NCBI RefSeq assembly: GCF_040096015.1
Contig: NZ_JBBMFO010000008.1
Location: forward strand, 1 to 59,804
Length of the DNA: 59,804 bases
Reading direction: 5' to 3'
Source: Peptoniphilus_A hominis
GTDB taxonomy: Bacteria; Bacillota; Clostridia; Tissierellales; Peptoniphilaceae
This document shows, one piece after another, positions 1 to 7,309 of the stretch; the stretch's first letter is position 1; every line of letters begins with the position of its first letter. The translations under genes and the position numbers were made by a program. The notes beneath the pieces are model-generated. The model had not been told where the DNA came from. It searched no databases and worked only from the letters and a program-made list of their open reading frames with translations.

Positions 1-76
1 TGGAAAGTAATAAAATAATACCAGTACTAATAAACTACCAGTCCTGGTATTAGGTCCAACTTTATGGGGTCACCAC
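1..76 (+). mobile_element. right end of an IS3-family element (remnant or edge of a full copy)
   Basis: Positions 53-72 read GGTCCAACTTTATGGGGTCA. Its reverse complement matches 17 of 19 bases of the terminal repeat that precedes the orfA start at the other end of the window (TGACCCCCAAAAGTTGGAC). This is therefore most likely the right inverted repeat of an IS150-like element whose body lies outside the window. A 9-bp inverted repeat (16-24 with 44-52) just inside the end could be the element's terminator. Whether a full copy lies to the left cannot be seen. Confidence 0.6.
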
Positions 77-93
77 AACAGCAAGTCTTTATT

Positions 94-1326
94 TTATAAA
101 TTTTCTATAAAATTTTTATCCAAAGTATAAATTAAAGGTCTTTCTTTTATAGCCTTTATAAAGCCATCTTTTTCAAGCTCCTTTAATTCTCTAATTTTTT
201 TGTTTTTGTTTTTAAAATCATCAGTGTATTCAAAGATTTCATCTCTTGTGAGACCACTATTATTGTCAAAATAATAATTTTGACATAGTAAAAATAGGAT
301 AGATTTTTTTAGTTTGGTGTTCAAAGTTGAACTTTTAGCTTCAATGCATTTTCTAGCAAGATTTAAATTTTCTATTTTATTAGTCAAATTAAAGATAATA
401 TCTTCTTGACCAGCTATTAAAATTTTCAAAAATTCGTCTACAAAGTAATTTACTTCGCCCTTATTTATTTTTGAATTAGTTATATCAAAGCTTTTGTAAT
501 AGGAAGTCTTGTTAATCCAGCATCCACGAGCAAGAGACATGGAAGTTAAATAAGAATACTTGCTCCTAAGAAAGATGCTTGAAATAAATCTATTTACACG
601 TCCATTGCCATCGTAAAAGGGATGAATGTATCCAAAATAATAGTGAGCGATAGCAACTCTTATGAGTAAATCTAAATCGGTATTTAAAAGAAAATTTAGA
701 AGATTTGACATAGACTTTTCTATTTTATTTTCACCTGAGATCCCTTGATGTATTATTTCACCATTTACAGAATTTTTCTTTTGAACATATACTGGATCCA
801 GCCTAAAAAATTTCCCATCAGGTTGGTCTTTTTTTTCAATTTCTCCCTTAGTTATCTCGTCATAAATTTTTCGAATATCCTTTAAATCTGATGGAACTTT
901 CAAAGAATCTTCCTTTAAAAGTAAGAGATAGGATTTAATCATGCTAGTGAGTCTTAATTTTTTAGGGTCCTTTGAATTTAAAATATTTCTTGTAGTTTCG
1001 ATTATTTCTTTTTTCTCAGATTTTACGCCTTCAAGATCATTAGAGCTTTTTAATTCACTAGAAATAATTTCCAATAAATTTGCACTTTTAGCAATTATTG
1101 GAAGTTCATCATTTAATTTTTCCAAAATATTATTGTTTTGATTTACCATGTCTATTAGATTTGAAGTTTCTCTATTGAAGACATAATAAAGCTGAAAGGA
1201 CAAATTTTCCCTATAAGGTTTTATAGATAGATTAGTTTTTAAAGTCTCACTAAAATCTATTCTCGATTTATAAATTTTTTCATATTCATTTTTATTCTTG
1301 TAGTATAAAGTGTATAAATAATCCAT
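94..1326 (-). CDS. Fic family protein (putative AMP transferase, self-inhibited class II)
   Basis: Fic enzymes usually transfer AMP from ATP to hydroxyl side chains of target proteins. The 410-aa protein has the signature core HPFYDGNGRVNR at residues 235-246, with the catalytic His first and the anion-binding loop after it. A flap-like segment lies near residues 174-195. SNDLEG at residues 95-100 fits the inhibitory motif [ST]xxxE[GN], and its position before the core makes this a class II Fic with built-in autoinhibition. The C-terminal 90 or so residues look like a winged helix. The start is supported by GGAGG at 1331-1335. It is monocistronic: no antitoxin gene is visible next to it. The target is unknown. 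Family call is secure, activity is inference. Confidence 0.9.
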   Translation of the reverse strand: MDYLYTLYYKNKNEYEKIYKSRIDFSETLKTNLSIKPYRENLSFQLYYVFNRETSNLIDMVNQNNNILEKLNDELPIIAKSANLLEIISSELKSSNDLEGVKSEKKEIIETTRNILNSKDPKKLRLTSMIKSYLLLLKEDSLKVPSDLKDIRKIYDEITKGEIEKKDQPDGKFFRLDPVYVQKKNSVNGEIIHQGISGENKIEKSMSNLLNFLLNTDLDLLIRVAIAHYYFGYIHPFYDGNGRVNRFISSIFLRSKYSYLTSMSLARGCWINKTSYYKSFDITNSKINKGEVNYFVDEFLKILIAGQEDIIFNLTNKIENLNLARKCIEAKSSTLNTKLKKSILFLLCQNYYFDNNSGLTRDEIFEYTDDFKNKNKKIRELKELEKDGFIKAIKERPLIYTLDKNFIENL

Positions 1327-1335
1327 AAATCCTCC

Positions 1336-1575
1336 AATAAAATCAAAAAAATATCAAATTTTCTTTATTTCAATCAATTATAACAAAATAAAATCAAAAA
1401 AACAGCAAATTTTGATTTTATTTTGTGTCTTCTAACAAATAAAATCAAAAAAAGGCAAAATTTTGATTTTATTATGGAATTTTCAAAGAGAAAAATCAAA
1501 AAACAAGATAATTTTAATTTTATCTTCCAAACCTTTCATGAAAAAATTAAAAAACCACAAAAATTTTAAATTCAC
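1336..1575. repeat. five-unit array of AT-rich palindromes with 51-bp period
   Basis: Units begin at 1336, 1387, 1438, 1489 and 1540, exactly 51 bp apart. The core is AATAAAATC-AAAAA-N-AAATTTTGATTTTATT. Unit 2 is a perfect 16-bp inverted repeat (1384-1399 with 1410-1425) around a 10-nt loop. Unit 3 has 13-bp arms (1438-1450 with 1461-1473). Units 1, 4 and 5 are degenerate. The spacers of about 15 bp differ. The array fills most of the 344-bp gap before fic and begins directly beside its ribosome binding site. No reading frame runs through it. Confidence 0.8.
1377..1382 (-). promoter_or_regulatory. candidate -10 element for fic, between palindrome units 1 and 2
   Basis: On the minus strand TGTTATAAT gives a perfect TATAAT about 50 bp upstream of the fic start. 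No good -35 is visible; the expected position falls inside the left arm of palindrome unit 2. If this is the promoter, anything binding the array would affect fic transcription. Confidence 0.35.
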
Positions 1576-1625
1576 AAAAATATAATGATTCACAAAATTT
1601 TAAGCCAGCAAAAGAATTTAGGCAA

Positions 1626-1654
1626 AGAAAAAAAGTTGTGCCCTTGACACAACT
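1626..1654 (-). terminator. intrinsic terminator after the IclR gene
   Basis: The stem AGTTGTG (1634-1640) pairs with CACAACT (1648-1654), and a T-rich run follows on the minus strand. It lies just after the IclR stop codon. Confidence 0.75.
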
Positions 1655-1670
1655 CATAATAATAAAAATA

Positions 1671-2420
1671 TTAAGCTTCAGAATATCCGAGATTTTTTGA
1701 AAATTCTATACCGCAGTTTTTCACTGCTTCAATATATTCTTTTTTTGTAGCTTCTGTAACTCTTTCCTTAGGAATTACTACGCCAATTGCTCCCACGAGG
1801 TTCTCCTTATAATTAAAGACTGGAGCTCCAATGCCAATGGCATCTTCAATGTATTCCGAGTCGGAAACAGAAATTTTTTTGTTCCTAATGTCTATTAAAT
1901 CTTTTTTTAAGGCTGCCTTATCCACTGGCGCGTCTAAGTAGTCAGAAAGATCCTTTTCTAAGTAATAATCGATATATTCCTTGGGCTGAAAGGCCAAGAT
2001 TGTCTTTCTAATTGCCCCCTTGTGTAAATCTATTTCTATTCCAAAATTTTCTACGATTTTTAGGGTATGCTTGCCTTCAGACTTTGAAAGCATTAGCCCC
2101 TTGTCACCAGATTTTATTATAAAAAAGGAATCTTCCATGGTGATTTCAGATAAATTTTCTAGGACAGATTTTCCCACAGCTTGTGGATCTAGCTTTGAGG
2201 ATGCCTTTATGCCAAGAGGGATAAGGGCAGGTCCAAGAGCATAGAGGTGGGTCCTCTCGTCCTTTGATACATAGCCCACCTCTATTAGGGTGGACAAAAT
2301 TCTATGAGCTGTGCTTGGCGGTATATTTAAAAATTCAGAAATTTCTGCAATTGTAAGTTCTCGGTTTTCATTTTTTAATATGTCTAAAACATTAGCTGCC
2401 TTTACTAAACTTTGGATCAT
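1671..2420 (-). CDS. IclR family transcriptional regulator
   Basis: This is a 249-aa DNA-binding regulator. The N-terminal winged helix-turn-helix (residues about 5-65) includes ELTIAEISEFLNIPPSTAHR, typical of IclR proteins. A GAF-like effector domain follows, with the familiar IEDAIGIGAPVFN segment and GAIGVVIP near the end. IclR proteins usually control catabolic genes for small organic or aromatic acids. No catabolic gene adjoins this one: fic lies downstream on the same strand beyond a terminator, and sdpR lies upstream on the other strand. Its regulon cannot be read from context. GGAAGGTG precedes the ATG at good spacing, and a TATAAT lies at 2440-2445 on the minus strand. Confidence 0.9.
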   Translation of the reverse strand: MIQSLVKAANVLDILKNENRELTIAEISEFLNIPPSTAHRILSTLIEVGYVSKDERTHLYALGPALIPLGIKASSKLDPQAVGKSVLENLSEITMEDSFFIIKSGDKGLMLSKSEGKHTLKIVENFGIEIDLHKGAIRKTILAFQPKEYIDYYLEKDLSDYLDAPVDKAALKKDLIDIRNKKISVSDSEYIEDAIGIGAPVFNYKENLVGAIGVVIPKERVTEATKKEYIEAVKNCGIEFSKNLGYSEA

Positions 2421-2603
2421 TTTTTCACCTTCCTATAAAATTATATCATATAATGGAAAGTATTTCACTAAAAGAAATAATCTTGGGAAGAAATTATTGT
2501 GATTTAAAAAAATTCTTAATTGAAAAATTTTTTAATTGCTAAAAATTTTTAAGGGCGAAATAATTAGGATTCGTTAAATAATTATTAATGGAAAAAATTT
2601 TTT

Positions 2604-2729
2604 GAATAAGAAAAAATTATGAATTGGTAAAAAATTATGAAACGGTAAAAAAATTATGAATTGGTAAAAATTTTATGATCAAGAAAAAAATATGAGCCAA
2701 GAAAAAATTATGAGTTTGTAATTAATTTT
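2604..2729. repeat. tandem repeat of about 18 bp, seven degenerate copies
   Basis: Units begin at 2604, 2621, 2639, 2658, 2677, 2694 and 2712, with consensus GAATTGGTAAAAAATTAT. Unit length varies from 17 to 19 bp, which argues against coding. The best-conserved copies start at 2621, 2639 and 2658. Confidence 0.75.
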
Positions 2730-2791
2730 TAATCCGGGAAATTTTACCCCTCAATAAAAAGAAAACTACTTCGAAAAAAATCAAAATAGTC

Positions 2792-2819
2792 TTGAATTTT
2801 GTAAAAAATTTTATATAAT
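2792..2819 (+). promoter_or_regulatory. sdpRI promoter
   Basis: TTGAAT at 2792-2797 and TATAAT at 2814-2819 are separated by 16 bp, about 50 bp before the sdpR start. Confidence 0.6.
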
Positions 2820-2830
2820 AAGATTAAGAG

Positions 2831-2848
2831 TTTAGATAATTATCGAAA
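2831..2848. promoter_or_regulatory. candidate SdpR operator
   Basis: TTTAGATAATTATCGAAA is an 18-bp palindrome with 16 symmetric positions and a perfect GATAATTATC centre. It lies just after the -10, over the expected transcription start. ArsR-type autorepressors commonly bind such a site; the link to SdpR is inference. Confidence 0.5.
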
Positions 2849-2867
2849 TAGACATAGAAGGTGAAAC

Positions 2868-3143
2868 ATGTTTTCTGATACTTTTAAGGCCCTATCTGAT
2901 CCAGTCAGGCTTGAAATTTTAAATATGCTAAAGAAAAATGGCAGGATGAATGCAGGAGAGATTGCAGACAACTTTGACTTATCCAAGGCTACAATTTCTC
3001 ATCATCTAAAAATTTTAAAAGAGCAGGATTTGATTTACGAAGAAAAAGAAAAAAATTTTATTTATTACGAACTAAACACTTCAGTATTCGAAGATATACT
3101 GACTTGGATTGTAAAATTTAGAGGAGAAGACAATGAAAAATAA
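2868..3143 (+). CDS. sdpR: ArsR family autorepressor, SdpR type
   Basis: The 91-aa protein is a compact winged helix-turn-helix. It contains FKALSDPVRLEILNML at residues 6-21 and the recognition helix segment LSKATISHHLKILKEQ. There are no clustered Cys or His residues of a metal-sensing ArsR protein, which fits the SdpR branch. In Bacillus subtilis SdpR represses sdpRI and is sequestered at the membrane by SdpI when the SdpC toxin is present. The next gene is an sdpI homologue that overlaps it by 11 nt, and a palindrome covers the promoter. GAAGGTGAAAC precedes the ATG. Confidence 0.85.
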   Translation: MFSDTFKALSDPVRLEILNMLKKNGRMNAGEIADNFDLSKATISHHLKILKEQDLIYEEKEKNFIYYELNTSVFEDILTWIVKFRGEDNEK

Positions 3144-3774
3144 ATTTAGATTTAGGAAAAACAGCATAGTTTCAATAATTGCATCACTTGCGATTTTAAT
3201 AATTTTTAATGCCCTATTTTATAGCAAAATGCCAGCAGAACTTCCAACTCACTGGAACTTTCAAGGTCAAGCTGATGACTACGGCTCAAAATTTCACGCC
3301 ATGGTAACGATTCAGGGATTTTTAGTCCTTATGAATTTATTTCTCTGCTTTATGCTTGATAACGACCCAAAAAACGAGAGGCAAAACAATTTTTTAATGA
3401 CTTTAAGCAAGATGTCCATGCCAATAATGATGATAGTAATTTATGTCATAACAATCTTAGCTGGCCTTGGAAAAGATATAAATACATCAGTTATAATTTC
3501 TATTTTAATGGGAATCCTATTTATAGCCATTGGAAATTATATGCCAAAGATAAAGAGAAATTACACCATGGGAATAAAACTTCCTTGGACCTTAAATAGC
3601 GATGAAAATTGGAGGAGGACTCACAGGTTTGGCGGTCTTTGCTTTATATTTATGGGAATATGTTTTTTTGCTATGCCATTTGTCAAAAGCGAATTAATAA
3701 TAACTATACCTATTGCAATAGTTGTAGTTCTTCCAATGATTTACTCCTACTATCTTTACACTAAAGGAATCTAA
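3133..3774 (+). CDS. sdpI: SdpI family membrane protein (DUF1648 plus SdpI domain)
   Basis: The 213-aa polytopic membrane protein has about six hydrophobic segments. An N-terminal DUF1648 domain contains PAELPTHWNFQGQADDYGSK near residues 34-53. A C-terminal SdpI domain contains the conserved NYTMGIKLPWTL and NWRRTHRFGG. In B. subtilis SdpI gives immunity to the SdpC toxin and signals to SdpR. Here no sdpABC toxin genes are present, so the role may be immunity to toxins of other strains or a general envelope-stress function. Translation is coupled to sdpR by overlap, with AGGAGAAGAC as ribosome binding site. Confidence 0.85.
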   Translation: MKNKFRFRKNSIVSIIASLAILIIFNALFYSKMPAELPTHWNFQGQADDYGSKFHAMVTIQGFLVLMNLFLCFMLDNDPKNERQNNFLMTLSKMSMPIMMIVIYVITILAGLGKDINTSVIISILMGILFIAIGNYMPKIKRNYTMGIKLPWTLNSDENWRRTHRFGGLCFIFMGICFFAMPFVKSELIITIPIAIVVVLPMIYSYYLYTKGI

Positions 3775-3777
3775 AAA

Positions 3778-3826
3778 AAGAATCGTTACAAAAGTAAAAT
3801 TATGCTTTTGTAGCGATTCTTTTTTA
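3778..3826. terminator. bidirectional terminator between sdpI and the LysR gene
   Basis: A 17-bp stem with one mismatch (3778-3794 with 3805-3821) has a 10-nt loop. It is flanked by A-runs on the left and T-runs on the right, so it can serve both converging genes. Confidence 0.85.
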
Positions 3827-4753
3827 TAAAGTATTATTTGAAAATTCTAGTAACTCTTCTTTTAATAATGAAATAAAAGCTTTTAAGTATAAAGGTTTTT
3901 CCAAATAAGGATTTGAAACAATATCAACTCGGAGAGGATAATTAAAATCTTTAATAGGGAAAAAGTATATTTCATCATTTTGTAAAAAATTATTTGCTAA
4001 CATTCTTGGAACAATTGCAGATGTAACATTGTTTAGGCATAGATCTATTTGTACATCGCACTCGCTAGTATGACACACAACATTATTCAATTCTATTCCA
4101 TGGGTTATTAAGTGCTGCTGTAGCAGTGTATTTAATGCACCGGTTTCATTATAAAAAGTCATAGGGATATTCTGAAAATATTTTAAATCAACACCTTTTC
4201 TAAAATTTTTTAAATCATATTGTGAGAAATTATTTATAAACATTTTTTTATTTATTACTAGATATAAATAATCTTCGCAAACATGTTCAATATGAAGACC
4301 TAAATTTAAACTAGTATTTATTCCTAGAAAAATATCTAGTTTGTTATGCAATAAATTTTTTTCAAGGATTTTAGTATCGCCACTAAAGAATGAAATCTCA
4401 ACATTTGGAAAAAGTTCATGATATCTTTTTAGTAATAATGGTATTAACAATTTAGATCTTGTAGTGCTCATACCAACAGAAAAAGAACCTTTTCTTTCGT
4501 TAGAAAAATCTGAAATACTTTTCATAAGATTTTTTTCAATCATTTCTATATTATTTAATGAATTAAAAACAACTTCCCCAGCAGGTGTCAAATGCATATA
4601 AGGGTTCCTGTGAAACAATTTTGTACCATATTCTTCTTCCATTCTTTTAATGTGATCACTGACACATTGTTGAGTTACAAAAGCTCTTTTCGCAGCTTTA
4701 CTTATACTTAAAGTTTCTGCAACTAATAAAAAAATTTTTTGGTTTTGAGTCAT
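3824..4753 (-). CDS. LysR family transcriptional regulator
   Basis: The 309-aa regulator has an N-terminal winged helix (LSISKAAKRAFVTQQCVSDH within the first 35 residues) and a periplasmic-binding-like effector domain. The start was set at 4753, 15 codons inside the longest frame, because GAGGTG lies 6 nt upstream of this ATG; the frame then begins MTQNQKIFLL. The gene diverges from the DUF6282-TRAP operon across a 218-bp gap that contains a 12-bp inverted repeat. LysR proteins typically control the divergent operon in response to its substrate, so this is the likely regulator of that transporter. The effector is unknown. Confidence 0.9.
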   Translation of the reverse strand: MTQNQKIFLLVAETLSISKAAKRAFVTQQCVSDHIKRMEEEYGTKLFHRNPYMHLTPAGEVVFNSLNNIEMIEKNLMKSISDFSNERKGSFSVGMSTTRSKLLIPLLLKRYHELFPNVEISFFSGDTKILEKNLLHNKLDIFLGINTSLNLGLHIEHVCEDYLYLVINKKMFINNFSQYDLKNFRKGVDLKYFQNIPMTFYNETGALNTLLQQHLITHGIELNNVVCHTSECDVQIDLCLNNVTSAIVPRMLANNFLQNDEIYFFPIKDFNYPLRVDIVSNPYLEKPLYLKAFISLLKEELLEFSNNTL

Positions 4754-4870
4754 AAAGCACCTCACAATAAAAATATTAAGCAAAATAGAAAATAACAATT
4801 ATTTTCTTGAATTAAATATTAAACAATAAAAAATCTAATTACATAGTAGCATTATATCAATATAAAGCAT

Positions 4871-4919
4871 AATAAAACAAGTTAAATATTGTTAATTTTA
4901 AAAATATACTTGTTTTATT
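4871..4919. promoter_or_regulatory. long-range inverted repeat, candidate LysR operator
   Basis: AATAAAACAAGT (4871-4882) and ACTTGTTTTATT (4908-4919) are perfect 12-bp arms separated by 25 bp in the divergent lysR/DUF6282 region. The centre-to-centre distance of the arms is about 37 bp, which suits a multimeric regulator contacting two sites. Assignment to LysR is inference from position. Confidence 0.45.
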
Positions 4920-4971
4920 TTTATGAAAAGGATTGCTAAAGTTAATATTAGATAAGGGGGTTTGAATTTTT

Positions 4972-5823
4972 ATGAAAAACTCAATAAAAGAATTTGTCGA
5001 AGGTTCATATGATTTACATGTTCATTCAGCTCCTTCTCATGTAAAAAGAACAATTGATGATATTGATTTAATTAAGAAAGCTAGTACTTATAAAATGGCT
5101 GGAGTTTTGATTAAAAATCATTATGAACCAACAAGTGGAAGATCTGAGTTAATAAATACACATTTCAATTTTTTTACAAAAGCTTATGGTGGAGTTGTTT
5201 TGAATAGTACAGTTGGTGGAATTAATCCATACGCATGCGAAAGTGCACTTAAAATGGGTGCTAAAATTGTATGGCTACCAACTAGAGATGCAAAGAATTC
5301 ACTGAGATATGGAAACATGAAAGGTGATTTTTTTAACAGAGAAGGAATATCTGTTGTTGATGATAAGGGTAAGCTTATTAAAAGTTTCAAAGAAGTTGTA
5401 GAGGTTGTTAAAAAATATGATGCAACTTTAGCTACAGGGCACATTAGCTTTGAAGAAAGTTTAAAGGTATGTGATTATGCCATTAAAAAAAATGTAAAAG
5501 TTGTTTTAACTCATCCAGACTGGAATAGAACAAAAATACCTATAGATATTCAAATTGATTTGGGTAAAAAAGGGGTTTTTATAGAAAAGGTTTGGGCAAA
5601 TTTGGATGATGGAGATTGTAGTGCAGATGAATTTTTAAATGTAATGAATCAATTGGATTTTAATAATACATTTATTACTACAGATAGAGGGTACTACACA
5701 AAAAAGCCACCATTTGAATCTTTGGTAGATTGTATAGAGTTTCTTATTGAAAAAGGAGTTGATGGTAGGAATATTGAAAAGATATTAAAAATAACGCCTA
5801 AAATTATCGTGGAAGGAGTATAA
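4972..5823 (+). CDS. DUF6282 family protein, amidohydrolase-like
   Basis: The 283-aa cytoplasmic protein resembles metal-dependent TIM-barrel hydrolases. It has HVHSAP with H16 and H18 near the N-terminus, KNHYEPT, a TGHIS motif in the middle, and LTHPDWNR, which together could supply a metal site. It matches the family known as DUF6282, whose reaction has not been established as far as I know. It is first in an operon with a TRAP transporter (2-nt gap to the binding protein gene), under a divergent LysR gene. The context suggests it hydrolyses or otherwise processes the imported compound. AAGGGGG lies upstream of the ATG. Family call is fairly sure, function is unknown. Confidence 0.8.
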   Translation: MKNSIKEFVEGSYDLHVHSAPSHVKRTIDDIDLIKKASTYKMAGVLIKNHYEPTSGRSELINTHFNFFTKAYGGVVLNSTVGGINPYACESALKMGAKIVWLPTRDAKNSLRYGNMKGDFFNREGISVVDDKGKLIKSFKEVVEVVKKYDATLATGHISFEESLKVCDYAIKKNVKVVLTHPDWNRTKIPIDIQIDLGKKGVFIEKVWANLDDGDCSADEFLNVMNQLDFNNTFITTDRGYYTKKPPFESLVDCIEFLIEKGVDGRNIEKILKITPKIIVEGV

Positions 5824-5825
5824 AA

Positions 5826-6821
5826 ATGAAAAGAATAATAAAGATATCTTTAGTGCTAATATGTTTTCTAATGTTAGTAGGGTGTTCAAAAAAAGATGAT
5901 GGAAAAAAAGTTTTTCAAATTGGATTTACAACTGCACCGGTTGAAAACGATCCCTACTATATTTTTGCAAAAACTTTTTCTGACATTGTAAAAGAAAAAA
6001 CAAATGGAAATATAGTAATAGATATAAAGGGATCTGGACAATTGGGTCAAGAAGGAGAAATGTTTACAGGAATGCAAATAGGAACAACTGATATGGCTAT
6101 AATGACCAATGCATATATCAGCGGTTACATACCTCAAGCGGGACTTTTTGATTTACCTTTTATTTTTAAAGATGGAAAAGAAGCAGCTAAAGTTTTAAGT
6201 GGAAAACTTGGAGATGAAATATTAAAAGGATATGAAGATTATGGCATAGAAGGTCTTGCTTATGGAGAAGGGGGATTTAGACATTTAGTAACTTTAAAAA
6301 ATGAAGTAAAAAAGCCTGAAGACTTCCATGGATTGAAGATAAGATGTATGGAGACCGACACTTATATAGCGACATATCAGGAGCTTGGTACAAATGCAGT
6401 GCCTATGGCATGGTCAGAAACAATAACTGGTTTGCAGCAGGGAACTATAGATGGTTTAGATATACCGGTTAGTGTAATTTATACAAATGGATTTGCAGAC
6501 ATTGCGAAGTATTTAAACATGACAGGACATTTTTATTCACCTTTAATTCTTTGTGTTTCAAAAAATATTTATGATAAATTAGATTCTGAAGAACAAAAGA
6601 TTCTAAAAGAAGCTGCAATCGAAGCTGGTGAAGCCACAAGAAAAAATAATGCAAGTTTAGAGCCTAGTATGCTTGATGAGATGGAAGAAAAAGGTATGAC
6701 AATTGTTCGAGATGTCGATAAAGAAGCTTTCCAAAAAGCATTTAGAGATTTTTATGACAAGAGAGCTGAAGGAATAGGTAAGGAATATTTAGATGAATTA
6801 AGGAAAGAACTTAATTTCTAA
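5826..6821 (+). CDS. dctP: TRAP transporter substrate-binding lipoprotein, DctP family
   Basis: The 331-aa binding protein has a lipoprotein signal peptide with lipobox LVGC, so Cys20 would be lipidated and the protein held at the outer face of the membrane. The family features GSGQLGQEGEMFTGMQIG, PLPFIF-like LPFIF, and GLKIRCMETD are present. The Arg in the last one is where DctP proteins usually bind a carboxylate, which suggests an organic acid ligand. AVPMAWSETITGLQQGTIDG is also typical. It works with the DctQ and DctM proteins encoded next. GGAAGGAG precedes the ATG. The ligand cannot be told from sequence. Confidence 0.92.
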   Translation: MKRIIKISLVLICFLMLVGCSKKDDGKKVFQIGFTTAPVENDPYYIFAKTFSDIVKEKTNGNIVIDIKGSGQLGQEGEMFTGMQIGTTDMAIMTNAYISGYIPQAGLFDLPFIFKDGKEAAKVLSGKLGDEILKGYEDYGIEGLAYGEGGFRHLVTLKNEVKKPEDFHGLKIRCMETDTYIATYQELGTNAVPMAWSETITGLQQGTIDGLDIPVSVIYTNGFADIAKYLNMTGHFYSPLILCVSKNIYDKLDSEEQKILKEAAIEAGEATRKNNASLEPSMLDEMEEKGMTIVRDVDKEAFQKAFRDFYDKRAEGIGKEYLDELRKELNF

Positions 6822-6835
6822 GGAAGGAGAAATTT

Positions 6836-7309
6836 ATGGAAAAAGCATACAATATTGTAACAAAAATTTTAAAGTTTACAATAGTAATTGTTTTTAGTGT
6901 TTTAGTGGCATCCTGCGTTCTTCAGGTTTTTACTAGATTTGTTCTAAACTCTTCTTTATCTTGGACAGAAGAATTAGCTAGATATACTTTTATTTGGGCT
7001 AATATGCTTGGAGCAATTTTATGTACTAAGAATAGAAGTAACGCTACAGTAAGCGTAATAACGGATAACTTAAGTGCTAAAAATCAAGCTATATTAAGAA
7101 AAATTGTTAATATACTTTCCATATTAATAGGTTTGATACTTTTATTTTATGGAACTAGAGTTGCATGGGCAGTTAGAACTCAATTAAGTCCTGCACTTAG
7201 AATTAGCATGAGTTTTGTTTATGGTGCAGCACCTATATTTGGAGCATTGTTAATTTTTTATTGCGTGTATGATATGTGTTCTTCAAAAAATAATGAGGTG
7301 ATCAAATGA
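6836..7309 (+). CDS. dctQ: TRAP transporter small permease, DctQ family
   Basis: This 157-aa integral membrane protein has four hydrophobic segments. The signature SWTEELARYTFIWANMLGA lies after the second segment's start, near residues 40-60, as in other DctQ subunits. It joins the large DctM subunit to form the Na+-driven permease that accepts substrate from the DctP lipoprotein. It starts 14 nt after dctP behind AAGGAGAA and overlaps dctM by 4 nt (ATGA), so the three subunits are translationally coupled. Confidence 0.9.
   Translation: MEKAYNIVTKILKFTIVIVFSVLVASCVLQVFTRFVLNSSLSWTEELARYTFIWANMLGAILCTKNRSNATVSVITDNLSAKNQAILRKIVNILSILIGLILLFYGTRVAWAVRTQLSPALRISMSFVYGAAPIFGALLIFYCVYDMCSSKNNEVIK

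Larger units (their letters stand above)
2421..2867. other. AT-rich intergenic region between iclR and sdpR
   Basis: This 447-bp stretch has no supported gene. It holds the iclR promoter region at its left edge, an 18-bp tandem-repeat tract at 2604-2729, and the sdpR promoter and operator at 2792-2848. The remainder is degenerate A/T-rich sequence. Confidence 0.7.

Noticed and set aside
1336..1575. Possible CRISPR array (regular repeats of about 35 bp with short spacers)
   Set aside because: Units are degenerate A/T palindromes, spacers are only about 15 bp, and there are no cas genes in the window.
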